From: Ahaetulla prasina
Lineage: Eukaryota; Chordata; Lepidosauria; Squamata; Colubridae
Reading direction: 5' to 3'
Length of the DNA: 64,000 bases
NCBI RefSeq assembly: GCF_028640845.1
Contig: NC_080540.1
Span: 230,748,794-230,812,793 of the forward strand
Under the pieces are notes generated by a model. The model did not search any database, was not told where the DNA came from, and worked only from the letters and a program-made list of their open reading frames with translations. This document shows, piece by piece, positions 62,001 to 64,000 of this stretch. The stretch's first letter is position 1, and the number at the start of each line of letters is the position of its first letter. Position numbers and translations under genes: made by a program.

Positions 62001-62114
62001 CCGTGGCATCCACATTCAGACGGAAGAGATCTCCTTTTTGTATTACAATTCTCTTTTCTCTATCATGTCCTGGATTCCAGTTTTTAAGGCGAGGATTTTG
62101 ATCTGGACAGTTCT
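12051..62114 (-). CDS. CEMIP2: CEMIP2 (TMEM2), ectodomain-coding part of the gene, 22 exons, 5' end outside window
   Basis: CEMIP2 is a type II membrane protein whose large ectodomain is reported to bind and cleave hyaluronan at the cell surface. Twenty-two minus-strand exons with AG/GT borders and matching phases join into about 1265 residues, listed separately below. Order in the protein: start of ectodomain with CPDQNP, G8 domain (visible residues about 10-135), first GG/ILEI-like domain (about 145-300), parallel beta-helix core (about 300-1000), second GG/ILEI-like domain (about 1090-1250), stop. The C-terminal LELLKQA ending and overall wording fit CEMIP2 rather than the paralogue CEMIP, whose C-terminus is different and lysine-rich. 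The cytoplasmic tail, transmembrane anchor, start codon and promoter are not in the window. Two exons occur twice (22548-23115 and 26778-27345). Identification is from remembered family sequence, not a search. Confidence 0.96.
12529..12632 (-). CDS. CEMIP2: CEMIP2 visible exon V21, second GG domain
   Basis: 104 nt, phase 2 in, phase 1 out. Acceptor TCTCTTAG|GTCTTT, donor GCAG|GTTTGT. It encodes SLVVLTSRGNITDLNIS and MILGTAKPPNLQNA, with two overlapping-style sequons (NIT, NIS). Confidence 0.95.
13298..13446 (-). CDS. CEMIP2: CEMIP2 visible exon V20, second GG domain
   Basis: 149 nt, phase 0 in, phase 2 out. Acceptor TTTTTCTTTCAG|GTCAAT, donor CAAAG|GTAGGT. It encodes EVGLLAIVIDACVGKV, KETFFPEEKIKLVENYI and KTGIPQR. 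The pattern V-I-D-x-C followed by F(F)P and NYIKTGIP matches the C-terminal GG/ILEI-like domain. Confidence 0.93.
13570..13950. mobile_element. worn copy of the GGACTACCTGTA-type DNA transposon (CEMIP2 intron)
   Basis: Lies in the V20-V19 intron. It shares GTTCATTTAGCAACTGT, TTCACTTAGCAACTGCAC and AACTGTGGTCATATGTTGAG with the better copies at 29701-30096, 34235-34622 and 53692-54084. Confidence 0.6.
14285..14389. mobile_element. young palindromic hAT-like MITE with perfect target-site duplication
   Basis: 105 bp, an almost perfect foldback: left arm CAGGGCTCTCCAAGCTTGGC..., right arm ...GCCAAGCTTGGAGACCCCTG, small loop. Flanked on both sides by ctctagga, an exact 8-bp duplication. Confidence 0.9.
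14723..14746 (+). repeat. (GT)n microsatellite
   Basis: Twelve GT units in the V20-V19 intron. Confidence 0.95.
15230..15310 (-). CDS. CEMIP2: CEMIP2 visible exon V19
   Basis: 81 nt (27 codons), phase 0 at both ends. Acceptor AACATTCAG|GTGGTA, donor ATCTCT|GTAAGT. It encodes VVFTSDPHQTYIFVKIQTS and PQEYSIS, the start of the second GG/ILEI-like domain. It is a few residues shorter than the remembered human sequence here. Confidence 0.92.
15871..15968. mobile_element. palindromic hAT-like MITE with perfect target-site duplication
   Basis: CAGGGGTCTCCAACCTTGG at one end, CCAAAGTTGGAGACCCCTG at the other, exact flanking duplication atctatag. Same family as 14285-14389. Confidence 0.9.
16100..17340. 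mobile_element. several LINE 3'-end remnants in the V19-V18 intron
   Basis: About 16120-16560 resembles a vertebrate LINE coding remnant (CTGGACCTGGAAGCAAGCCG, CATGCAGGACTTTAAAGAGA). 16675-16855 is a CR1-like 3' end (CACCCCATTCCTAAGAGG...) with an (AAATA)n tail, the reverse of 25855-26330. 17195-17340 is another 3' tail (ATAAACCACCACCCAGAGTC). None has an intact frame. Confidence 0.55.
17527..17746 (-). CDS. CEMIP2: CEMIP2 visible exon V18, cysteine-containing segment before second GG domain
   Basis: 220 nt, phase 2 in, phase 0 out. Acceptor TCGGCAG|GTTGTT, donor GACCAG|GTGAGA. It encodes LLFLFLQAKYHREG, HSYCSSQGCERVKIQA, NCSANAYPKYFQKP and VCQKCGSDQ. It contains five cysteines. Confidence 0.97.
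18291..18473 (-). CDS. CEMIP2: CEMIP2 visible exon V17
   Basis: 183 nt, phase 2 in and out. Acceptor TTTTTTCAG|AAATGA, donor ACTGG|GTAGAC (a less usual donor, but phase and similarity fit). It encodes NDWIRVGLCYPPDASFQV, MAELQKRRTEKIFYFDD and STG. Confidence 0.96.
18990..19198 (-). CDS. CEMIP2: CEMIP2 visible exon V16
   Basis: 209 nt, phase 0 in, phase 2 out (AA|A). Acceptor TTGTTGTAG|GTATAC, donor AACAA|GTACGT. It encodes RDEYPSNPMILRGINNQ, QQYQPVVMLQKGYTIHW and TFLYLINFNK. End of the beta-helix core. Confidence 0.97.
20392..20607 (-). CDS. CEMIP2: CEMIP2 visible exon V15
   Basis: 216 nt (72 codons), phase 0 at both ends. Acceptor TTTGTAAG|GTTTCT, donor GCTCAG|GTTAAG. It encodes VFFGKPGPWFEEADLDGDK, SIFHDVDGSVTGYMDTYVG and HPDCSNFIKWNGVVCSG. 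The FHDVDGSV and FGKPGPWF blocks are strongly conserved in the family. Confidence 0.97.
20673..20900 (+). mobile_element. Sauria-type SINE
   Basis: tRNA-like head CACAGTGGTTAGAATGCA with B-box-like GTTCGAATCTC, core GGACCCAGATTGTTGGGGGC, tail AGAGAAGGCTGTAAAGCACTGTGAAG then TATAAGTCTAAGTG. The tail differs from the other SINE family here; 50694-50832 is a second copy. Confidence 0.8.
21034..21211 (-). CDS. CEMIP2: CEMIP2 visible exon V14
   Basis: 178 nt, phase 2 in, phase 0 out. Acceptor CTTTTACAG|GACTTA, donor GAAAAT|GTAAGG. It encodes TYPIRGFQIYDGPIRLTKC, NFVPTTDRFTSAIGF and WQITPQNNISLVAFDEN. NIS is a possible glycosylation site. Confidence 0.96.
21212..22447. other. CEMIP2 intron, unique sequence
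   Basis: No repeat family or conserved element noticed between exon V14 and the left edge of the duplicated unit. Confidence 0.5.
22548..22703 (-). CDS. CEMIP2: CEMIP2 visible exon V13, copy 1
   Basis: 156 nt, same sequence and borders as 26778-26933. It ends with CG, which joins to G of the next exon to give Arg-Thr-Tyr-Pro. This is the copy attached to the normal downstream intron. It lacks the SINE found beside copy 2. Confidence 0.95.
23080..23115 (-). CDS. CEMIP2: CEMIP2 visible exon V12, copy 1 (36-nt micro-exon)
   Basis: Same 36-nt micro-exon (GFADNGIGLTFA) with the same acceptor and donor as 27310-27345. Upstream of it on the gene strand, after about 90 bases of shared intron, comes the truncated transposon instead of the normal intron. 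It keeps intact splice sites, so inclusion is possible. Confidence 0.93.
23777..25560 (+). repeat. long direct repeat inside the transposon, with promoter/exon-like content
   Basis: The block from CTCCTTCTTTCATTCTTTCT to GAGCCACCCC occurs at about 23777-24235 and again at about 24953-25555. The second copy has about 135 extra bases including (CT)n(CA)n. Each copy has GACCTGGAGCAGCTGCTCTT followed by CAGATGCTC|GTGAGT, resembling a first-exon donor. Between them are a CCAAT box (GATTGGCCAA, about 24452) and a GC box (CCCCGCCCC, about 24628). Possibly captured host CpG-island sequence. Confidence 0.5.
24224..24343. repeat. inverted repeat, ~48-bp arms
   Basis: GAGCCACCCCAAAGGCCAGA... on the left is answered by ...TCTGGCCTTTGGGTGGCTC on the right, around a GC-rich centre (GGAGCCGGCTCCTCCGGAAG). 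The left arm also occurs in direct orientation at about 23320 and 23660. Confidence 0.9.
25798..25870 (+). repeat. Snake1 LINE tail stub with (ATTCT)n and (ATTC)n
   Basis: CCTTGTGTGTCCAATCACAC then AGCCAATAAAAATTCTATTC..., the last ~30 bases of the LINE 3' UTR plus tail, embedded in ATTC tetramers on both sides (about 25770-25797 and 25852-25870). Confidence 0.85.
25871..26330 (-). mobile_element. CR1 LINE 3' end, reverse orientation
   Basis: The minus strand reads HLWYDLSIAHKIICYNVLP, DYFSFNHNNTREHNRFKL, KVNLSNLDCRKCDFSNRVVN and WNVLPDS, a C-terminal reverse-transcriptase tail typical of CR1/Rex-like elements, then a 3' UTR toward lower coordinates. Nested in the transposon. Confidence 0.75.
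26554..26697 (+). mobile_element. 5'-truncated SINE present only in duplication copy 2
   Basis: Starts within the core (GAGGACCCAGATTGTTGG), ends GGGCGGGGTATAAATGTAAA plus about 20 A. Flanked by AAAAACTATCC on both sides, an ~11-bp target-site duplication. Copy 1 shows the uninterrupted site at about 22471-22481. Confidence 0.9.
26778..26933 (-). CDS. CEMIP2: CEMIP2 visible exon V13, copy 2
   Basis: 156 nt, phase 2 in (AG|T) and phase 2 out (CG|). Acceptor TTTTGATAG|TGACGG, donor AACCG|GTAAGT. It encodes SDGSFPSDEGSSQEVSNSL, FVGESKNYGYLGGQNKYWG and RTLPRNR. It is identical base for base to 22548-22703. A SINE lies about 80 bases downstream in the intron. Splicing on to copy 1 of the micro-exon would give an in-frame Arg-Phe junction without a stop. 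Confidence 0.93.
27310..27345 (-). CDS. CEMIP2: CEMIP2 visible exon V12, copy 2 (36-nt micro-exon)
   Basis: 36 nt, phase 2 in and out. Acceptor TATCCTAG|ATTTGC, donor GCAAG|GTTAGT. It encodes GFADNGIGLTFA(S), a beta-helix (PbH1) strand-turn signature. It is identical, with all flanking intron sequence, to 23080-23115. Being nearest to V11, this is the first copy met by the spliceosome. Confidence 0.93.
27701..27832 (-). CDS. CEMIP2: CEMIP2 visible exon V11, directly upstream of the duplicated exons
   Basis: 132 nt, phase 2 in and out. Acceptor TTTATAAG|GTTTCG, donor TCAGG|GTGAGT. It encodes RFRPHQDANPEKPRVAAL, IERLIAYK and NNDHGAWVRGGDIIIQNS. It ends in GG, so it can splice in frame to either copy of the 36-nt exon that follows. 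Confidence 0.96.
27833..30267. other. CEMIP2 intron V11-V10; LINE remnants and a DNA transposon
   Basis: 27833-28850 unique. About 28880-29700 and 30097-30180 look like one old LINE 3' region (ends GGTGGCTGGCCATTTGTCAG ... CATTCTACGATTCTGTC) split by the DNA transposon at 29701-30096. Confidence 0.5.
29701..30096. mobile_element. DNA transposon, GGACTACCTGTA family
   Basis: Left end AGAGGTAGTCCTTGACTTAC, right end GTCGTAACTCGAGGACTACC. The termini are inverted copies. About 396 bp, non-coding, full length. Confidence 0.8.
30268..30356 (-). CDS. CEMIP2: CEMIP2 visible exon V10
   Basis: 89 nt, phase 0 in, phase 2 out (AG|G). Acceptor TTTATTGAG|GCTGGC after a T-rich tract, donor GCAAG|GTAAAA. 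It encodes AGLFIDKGVKTTNASAADK and REYLSLDNNA. NAS is a possible glycosylation site. Confidence 0.95.
30357..32940. other. CEMIP2 intron V10-V9; LINE-like segment at ~31720-32215
   Basis: Mostly unique AT-rich sequence. About 31720-32215 is a GC-richer block (GGAAGACCCCCCAAAAGC, CAATGCGATTAGCCCGTCCC) ending in an A-rich (AATAA)n tail, like a LINE 3' end with 3' UTR. Confidence 0.5.
32941..33069 (-). CDS. CEMIP2: CEMIP2 visible exon V9
   Basis: 129 nt (43 codons), phase 0 at both ends. Acceptor TATTTCTAG|GATGCT, donor TTTAAG|GTAACT. It encodes DAGIWYIFHKFPTGDSHG and ELTPLGIFYNNKVHSNFK, part of the beta-helix core. Confidence 0.96.
34235..34622. mobile_element. DNA transposon, GGACTACCTGTA family
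   Basis: TACAGGGAGTCCTTGACTTA at the left and TAAGTTGAGGACTACCTGTA at the right are inverted copies. About 388 bp. In the V9-V8 intron. Confidence 0.85.
35040..37306 (+). mobile_element. L1-type LINE remnant
   Basis: In pieces and shifted frames it shows reverse-transcriptase motifs (RQGCPLSPVLFAL, INLFADDTLL) and downstream ORF2-like sequence (IKYLGTDIPKN, KMDKNGRKIR region), ending with an A-rich tail near 37300. Many stops and frame breaks. A foreign CpG-rich block of about 160 bases interrupts it at about 36027-36190. Confidence 0.75.
37438..37507 (-). CDS. CEMIP2: CEMIP2 visible exon V8: short exon with HPNNN motif
   Basis: 70 nt, phase 2 in, phase 0 out. Acceptor TTTGTAG|GGCTG, donor CACAG|GTGAGA. 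It encodes (M)AVSTFWIAHPNNNLINN followed by VAAGSQ. Too short to be seen as an ORF; identified by conserved residues and flanking signals. Confidence 0.95.
38182..38387 (-). CDS. CEMIP2: CEMIP2 visible exon V7: PbH1-repeat segment
   Basis: 206 nt, phase 0 in, phase 2 out (AT|G). Acceptor TTACTGCAG|ATAAAA, donor GCAT|GTGAGT. It encodes IKDTVGYNTLGHCFFMEDG, IEQRNILFHNLGL, KPGTLLPTDRN and PVPATDC. No ORF finder would show it well because an intron frame interrupts. It is supported by splice sites and family similarity. Confidence 0.96.
38388..39144. other. CEMIP2 intron V7-V6, unique
   Basis: No repeat or conserved element noticed. Confidence 0.5.
39145..39354 (-). CDS. CEMIP2: CEMIP2 visible exon V6: His-rich beta-helix segment
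   Basis: 210 nt (70 codons), phase 0 at both ends. Acceptor TCTTCCAG|ATTTTA, donor TTGCTG|GTAAGA. It encodes NFTSVHLSYVELKQMGQQ, YPVHFHLCGDVDEKGGY and LSIHHCFSRCVSIHATNGLL. The clustered histidines (HFHLCGD, SIHH) are conserved through the CEMIP family. Confidence 0.97.
39355..41012. other. CEMIP2 intron V6-V5; short (GT)n and a worn transposon fragment
   Basis: (TG)n-like tract near 39920-39950. About 40150-40270 (GATAGTCCTTGCTGATTGAC ... GGTTGTGGTCACTAAATAG) looks like a worn end of the GGACTACCTGTA family. The rest is unique. Confidence 0.45.
41013..41182 (-). CDS. CEMIP2: CEMIP2 visible exon V5: beta-helix core entry
   Basis: 170 nt, phase 1 in, phase 0 out. Acceptor GAACCAG|AATTGCC, donor ATCAAG|GTATGG. 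It encodes ELPQFLHMGEILDGVDMRAE, RNIVIKGEMEDSCY and DTFGGHIK. The LHMGE..DGVDMRAEVG block is a family signature. Confidence 0.97.
42497..42784. mobile_element. non-autonomous hAT element
   Basis: Start GGGTCCCCAATCCCTGGCCA, end AACTGGTCCCTG...AAAAAGGTTCAGGACCAATG. Flanks atttacag / gtttacag match 7 of 8. Same family as 55524-55712 and 61615-61785. Confidence 0.8.
43655..44060 (-). mobile_element. LTR-like or other retroelement fragment (tentative)
   Basis: An isolated GC-richer block in an AT-rich intron (GGATGACAGGCCGGCAGCTC, CTGCAACGCGAAGAAAAACC) ending with GAATAAAGACCGTTCAAGAC and TTTTATTGATGCTCCTGGTG. The poly(A)-signal-like AATAAA near one end suggests a solo LTR read on the plus strand, but I see no clear TG...CA borders or target duplication. 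Strand is uncertain. Confidence 0.3.
44180..44420 (-). mobile_element. worn copy of GGACTACCTGTA-family DNA transposon
   Basis: Reverse-oriented fragments: GCAGTTAAGTGAATCATCAT, AGTGAATCCAGCTTCTCCCA, GGCAATCATGTGACCCGCGA, AGTATGAGGACCGGTGTAAG. Another worn copy is at about 46183-46500. Confidence 0.5.
44450..44716 (-). mobile_element. tRNA-derived SINE, full length, reverse
   Basis: ACATTTATATCCCGCCCTTC ... CAACAATCTGGGTCCTCATT ... GGCTTGAACCTGCAGTAATT ... TTGAGCCACCACGGCTCAAG. Same family as 1423-1697. Confidence 0.85.
46183..46500. mobile_element. worn copy of GGACTACCTGTA-family DNA transposon
   Basis: AGTTCTTGTTGAACGGCTTC, CATGGTCACATGATCACTAT, CCAACAAGCAAAGTCAATGG are shared with 34235-34622. 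The right terminus is lost. Confidence 0.5.
47127..47264. mobile_element. short MITE with ~26-bp terminal inverted repeats
   Basis: TACCCTGTTTTCCCCAAAAT at the left and ATTTTGGGGAAACATCGTA at the right. 138 bp, non-coding, in the V5-V4 intron. Confidence 0.8.
48273..48461 (-). CDS. CEMIP2: CEMIP2 visible exon V4: linker to beta-helix core
   Basis: 189 nt, phase 1 in and out. Acceptor TCCAAG|GTGTTCC, donor AAAG|GTAAGA. It encodes GVPKWGFQVKAVHGV followed by SSWKPGDQIVVASTDYSM and LLSCPECNKYQVKVKG, among the best-conserved stretches of the CEMIP family. The acceptor has a poor pyrimidine tract (purine-rich TTGTTCCAAG) but frame and alignment leave no alternative. Confidence 0.96.
49789..49958 (-). 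CDS. CEMIP2: CEMIP2 visible exon V3: end of first GG domain
   Basis: 170 nt, phase 2 in, phase 1 out. Acceptor TTACAG|GCAAGCC, donor GCTG|GTAGGA. It encodes QAWALVSVIGDG, then CNESVRDYENHSTGGKA and AGQKFIVRAFSEWIAG, finishing the first GG/ILEI-like domain. Two N-glycosylation sequons (NES, NHS) are visible. Confidence 0.97.
50694..50832 (+). mobile_element. Sauria-type SINE, 5'-truncated
   Basis: GGTTGACTCAGCCTTCCATG, AGGACCCAGATTGTTGGGGG, AGAGGGCTGTAAAAAGCACT, ending in GCTATTGCTATTGCT. Same family as 20673-20900. Confidence 0.8.
50973..51059. repeat. 87-bp hairpin: 37-bp arms, 13-nt loop
   Basis: Left arm AAATTTATACATTCTTGACA... and right arm ...CTCAAGAATGTATAAATTT pair with one mismatch I could see. 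Loop CAGGCAGAAGTTT. In the V3-V2 intron, not obviously part of a known MITE here. Confidence 0.9.
51729..52107. mobile_element. DNA transposon with TACCGTATATACTCGA terminal inverted repeats
   Basis: Left TACCGTATATACTCGAATAT, right GTATATACGGTA. The interior has CpG-rich sequence (TCAGCCGAGAAGGCTGGCGG, GGCAGGGCTTCCCCGCGC) that is the reverse complement of the start of the composite at 23208. Near the right end it contains an inverted pair around CAGCACAAAAAACATGCTG. Non-autonomous. Confidence 0.8.
52981..53086 (+). repeat. (CT)n-(CCCT)n-(CT)n microsatellite
   Basis: About 105 bases of pure pyrimidine on the plus strand, purine on the gene strand, arranged CT, then CCCT, then CT again. Confidence 0.97.
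53692..54084. mobile_element. DNA transposon, GGACTACCTGTA family
   Basis: AAGGTAGTCCTCGATTTATA at the left and ACAAGGACTACCTGTA at the right. Full-length, worn copy in the V3-V2 intron. Confidence 0.8.
54945..55292. mobile_element. inverted-repeat element with degenerate 14-15-bp tandem array
   Basis: The left arm is an array of about nine units like AACTCGCCATGGCC (54954-55078). The right arm (about 55225-55290: GTCCTGTGGCGAGTTGGCCA) is its inverted counterpart. The AT-rich middle is unlike either arm. Confidence 0.7.
55524..55712. mobile_element. non-autonomous hAT element
   Basis: CAGGGGTTTCCAACCGCTGC start, AAAAGGCTAGGGGTCATTG end. Flanks ttttagaa / tttcagaa match 7 of 8. Confidence 0.85.
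55713..57598. other. CEMIP2 intron, unique sequence
   Basis: Nothing recognised between the hAT copy and exon V2. Confidence 0.45.
57599..58160 (-). CDS. CEMIP2: CEMIP2 visible exon V2: G8 domain and first half of GG domain
   Basis: 562 nt, the largest exon seen. It enters in phase 1 (G|GA) after TTTCCTACAG and leaves in phase 2 (AG|GTAAAA). It encodes LLVFGDDESGSKNIT, LHIGAEKCRYKSK and GGTLELHG (G8 domain, visible residues 48 to about 135), then NVRVIDQDTAEV and GRIVAIAVADSAAK of the first GG/ILEI-like lectin domain. NIT is a potential N-glycosylation site. An open frame continues about 160 bases beyond the acceptor into the intron and its palindromic repeat. That extension is not coding. 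Confidence 0.97.
58238..58393. repeat. large inverted repeat, ~68-bp arms, next to exon V2
   Basis: TGTAGGTCTTTGGTTATTCG... pairs with ...CGAATAACCAAAGACCTACA. Arms differ at about one base and meet in CTCATTCGTCATCTCATTCG. Flanked by (AT)n on both sides. Only 78 bases separate it from the acceptor of exon V2. Confidence 0.92.
58472..58604. mobile_element. short hAT-like element
   Basis: CAGTAGTGGGTTTCAA at the left, GTAGCAACCCACCACTG at the right. Flanks gtatattc / gtacactc match 6 of 8. Confidence 0.75.
58605..61614. other. CEMIP2 intron V2-V1, unique AT-rich sequence
   Basis: No repeats or exons recognised. Short ORFs (up to 118 residues on the minus strand at 59747-60103) have no conserved look. 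Confidence 0.45.
61615..61785. mobile_element. non-autonomous hAT element
   Basis: CAGGGGTTCCCAACTCCCGG start, AAGAGGTTAGGGGCCACTG end. Flanks gcatagag / acaaagag match 6 of 8. Confidence 0.8.
61974..62114 (-). CDS. CEMIP2: CEMIP2 visible exon V1: ectodomain start, beginning of G8 domain
   Basis: 141 nt, entered in phase 1 (the first codon GAG is split) and left in phase 1. Acceptor TTACAG|AG and donor GAG|GTAGGC. It encodes the Cys-Pro-Asp-Gln start of the ectodomain (CPDQNPRLKNW) and ends with DATVYSIVIQDG, the first strands of the G8 domain. No signal anchor is present, so at least one more coding exon must lie upstream beyond the window. Confidence 0.95.
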
Positions 62115-62941
62115 CTGTAATACAATGGGATAATTATTACAATTGAAGTACTACAGTATTCTGGAAATTAATACATCAGTGATAATATACCACTCACTCC
62201 GCTAATTTTTAAATCAAAATAAAATGCCCAATATTGAAAACAAATTCATATTGATCTAATGGATATTTTAGTTTTATAATCCATTAATTTTTGAATATTC
62301 CACAAAATCTTATCTGGTAAGTAAAGTGCAATTTGTCACAAGTTATGCACTGAAATCAAACTATATTCTAGATCAGTCTTCTTCAGACATGTTGGACTAA
62401 ACTCTCAATCATCAACAGTTGCCATAGCCACTGATAGATGTGACCATTGTCATTAAAAGTAGCTGAAGGCCTGACTGGGGATGACAAGGATCATAATCAA
62501 CAAGTAGGCAAAGTGCTGATTGGATAAAGTCTTACTGAAGTAGGTATGTACCCAAAGCTTTCTTTCCAAAACAAATTCTAGTAATTTAGGACCCCTCTTA
62601 TTTAGGGAGGAAAATATTAAGAGGTCCTCTCTTACTTTTTCACCAGCAAATAAAATAACTCATTTGCTTTTAAAAATAATTTAATTTTTTGACAACTTCA
62701 GCAGCTAGGAAATGTTTCTAGACAAACAAATTTAACCACTACCAAAGTCACTTGAAGATTGGTTGCTCTCATTGTCATAAAATGTCCCCTAGGTTGTATC
62801 TCTCTTCGACAAACTTCTACCGGTTACTTCTTGTCCTGCTTGCTGGTGCCCTAGGTAATAAGCCATTCCCACTTCTTTCTGACAGCACCTCGAGTACGGA
62901 AATACAGCTATCATGTCCTGTCCCCCACACAAATTGTTCTC
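62115..62941. other. CEMIP2: CEMIP2 upstream intron, no exon recognised
   Basis: Intron upstream of V1. A hAT-like worn stretch (GACATGTTGGACTAAACTCT, about 62390-62500) is the only feature noticed. No transmembrane-coding exon is present. Confidence 0.5.
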
Positions 62942-63019
62942 ATTGATAAGCTAGTCATAACTAGATCCCTCAAGTGTTGCATAACACTTGAGGGATCTAG
63001 TTATGACTAGCTTATCAAT
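62942..63019. repeat. perfect 78-bp palindrome: 37-bp arms, 4-nt loop
   Basis: Left arm ATTGATAAGCTAGTCATAAC... and right arm ...GTTATGACTAGCTTATCAAT are exact inverse copies around GCAT. No target-site duplication or known MITE terminus seen. Confidence 0.95.
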
Positions 63020-64000
63020 TTTTGCCCGGCAGAATGGAATATTATAGAAGGAATTTTTAGCCGCTGTACTGCTATGGCCAGGAAAGAATCTCCACCTGGA
63101 AAACACAAAAAAATCCTTTCCTGGTAGACTGCCTGTGTTTGCATTGCTTAGTAGCAGGCAAAACAAAGTAATCTCTCCTAATCATGGGTACATCCTTACT
63201 CAGCAATGTACTGTAACTCTTTCCTTTGCAGCTAAAATGTGATAGAAAAACTTCAAATGAATTTTTGCAGCAAACAGTAACAAGGATTGCATCTACTATG
63301 CACAAGTACATAATACAGACATCATAATGCCCTTTAAAAGTTTACAAATCAAAATAGGGTTTTGTTTTTTCACTTTTAAGTGCACTCCAGTTTCTAAAAA
63401 AAAAGAAGGCTGAAGAGCAATCAAAATTCTAAACATTTATCAAACTAGCCAATTATTCCTTTTACTTTTTCAAAAACACTAAAAAAAACAGAATGGGTTT
63501 TTCAAGCAGCCAACCAAACCAAGGCAACCCATCAGCACAGAAAACTTCATTAACAGGTATGTCGATATGGCTTGTTACATTTTGGGGTAGGTTCCAGGGT
63601 ATTGATATGCTTTAGTCATGCTGATCAGAATACATTTGAGCTTTCAGAGTGCATTTGAAAATGCAGAGGCATTTCATTTGTACAGGCATGTTGAATCCAG
63701 CATCAACATTTCAAAATAATGTTTTTTAAAAACGAAGTTTACTGAGTAAGGCCACAGTGGCTTGGTTCCCATATAATATTAAGCTCTTAAGATGCAAATC
63801 ACCTGGCATGTTAGGTGACCAATCTTCAAACAGCTAAGTAAATACGGAGTTTACAGATTAAGATAACCCTCAAACCAAACACTGTGGTTTACCCAGAATG
63901 TGGGGGCCTCTCTATAGCAGCCATGCAATCCTGCAAAGAGATATATGGCTGTTTTAATGAATCATAGACAGCTGCACATTGCACTCCCACACTTCCAAAG
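63020..64000. other. CEMIP2: CEMIP2 upstream intron, nothing recognised
   Basis: AT-rich, no repeat or exon identified. The remaining 5' coding exon(s) must be farther upstream. Confidence 0.45.

Noticed and set aside
12051..62114. Assignment to the paralogue CEMIP (KIAA1199) instead of CEMIP2
   Set aside because: The exons follow CEMIP2 wording throughout (LLVFGDDE, FADNGIGLTFAS, NFKPSWVKLF, LELLKQA end). CEMIP differs at each of these places and has a Lys-rich end.
62752..62946. Short ORF with a hydrophobic run as the missing CEMIP2 membrane anchor
   Set aside because: Wrong (plus) strand, no similarity to the CEMIP2 N-terminus and no fitting donor.

Overview
This window is eukaryotic, AT-rich and repeat-laden, and it most likely comes from a snake. 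The reasons are CR1-type LINE 3' ends that run directly into long (ATTCT)n = (AATAG)n microsatellites (the 'Snake1' microsatellite-seeding pattern known from colubroid snakes), tRNA-derived squamate SINEs, many short hAT-like elements with 8-bp target-site duplications, and an L1 remnant. The species cannot be named from the sequence.

One host gene dominates. Read on the minus strand, CEMIP2 (TMEM2; cell-surface hyaluronan-degrading/binding protein of the CEMIP family) runs from about 62114 down to its stop codon at 12051. I could place 22 coding exons with splice sites and continuous phase. They encode about 1265 residues: the whole ectodomain from the first Cys-Pro-Asp-Gln motif to the C-terminus (G8 domain, first GG/ILEI-like domain, parallel beta-helix core, second GG/ILEI-like domain). 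The exon(s) for the cytoplasmic tail and the transmembrane signal anchor, the start codon and the promoter lie beyond position 64000.

The main observation is a tandem duplication of two consecutive exons (36 and 156 nt) inside CEMIP2. The 760-bp unit at 22448-23207 recurs at 26521-27437 without a single difference I could see, apart from a 157-bp SINE insertion in the second copy. The pair is symmetric in phase (2-2) and 192 nt long, so splicing in both copies would add 64 residues in frame to the beta-helix region. The copies are separated by 3.3 kb of CpG-rich, internally reduplicated, 5'-truncated DNA transposon. Its right end sits exactly at the TA that is still empty in front of the other copy. 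This looks like a very recent unequal exchange between an empty and an insertion-bearing haplotype, or an assembly artefact that joined two haplotypes.

Layout: 1-12050 is intergenic sequence plus the CEMIP2 3' UTR, filled with LINE, SINE and DNA-transposon copies, including a 3.4-kb nested element at 6616-10023. 12051-33069 holds the dense 3' half of the gene and the duplication. 33070-62114 holds the 5' half, with long introns carrying an L1 remnant, an LTR-like fragment, several hAT copies and three striking inverted repeats. 62115-64000 is intron or upstream sequence with a perfect 37-bp palindrome. No second host gene, RNA gene, CRISPR array or bacterial feature was seen.
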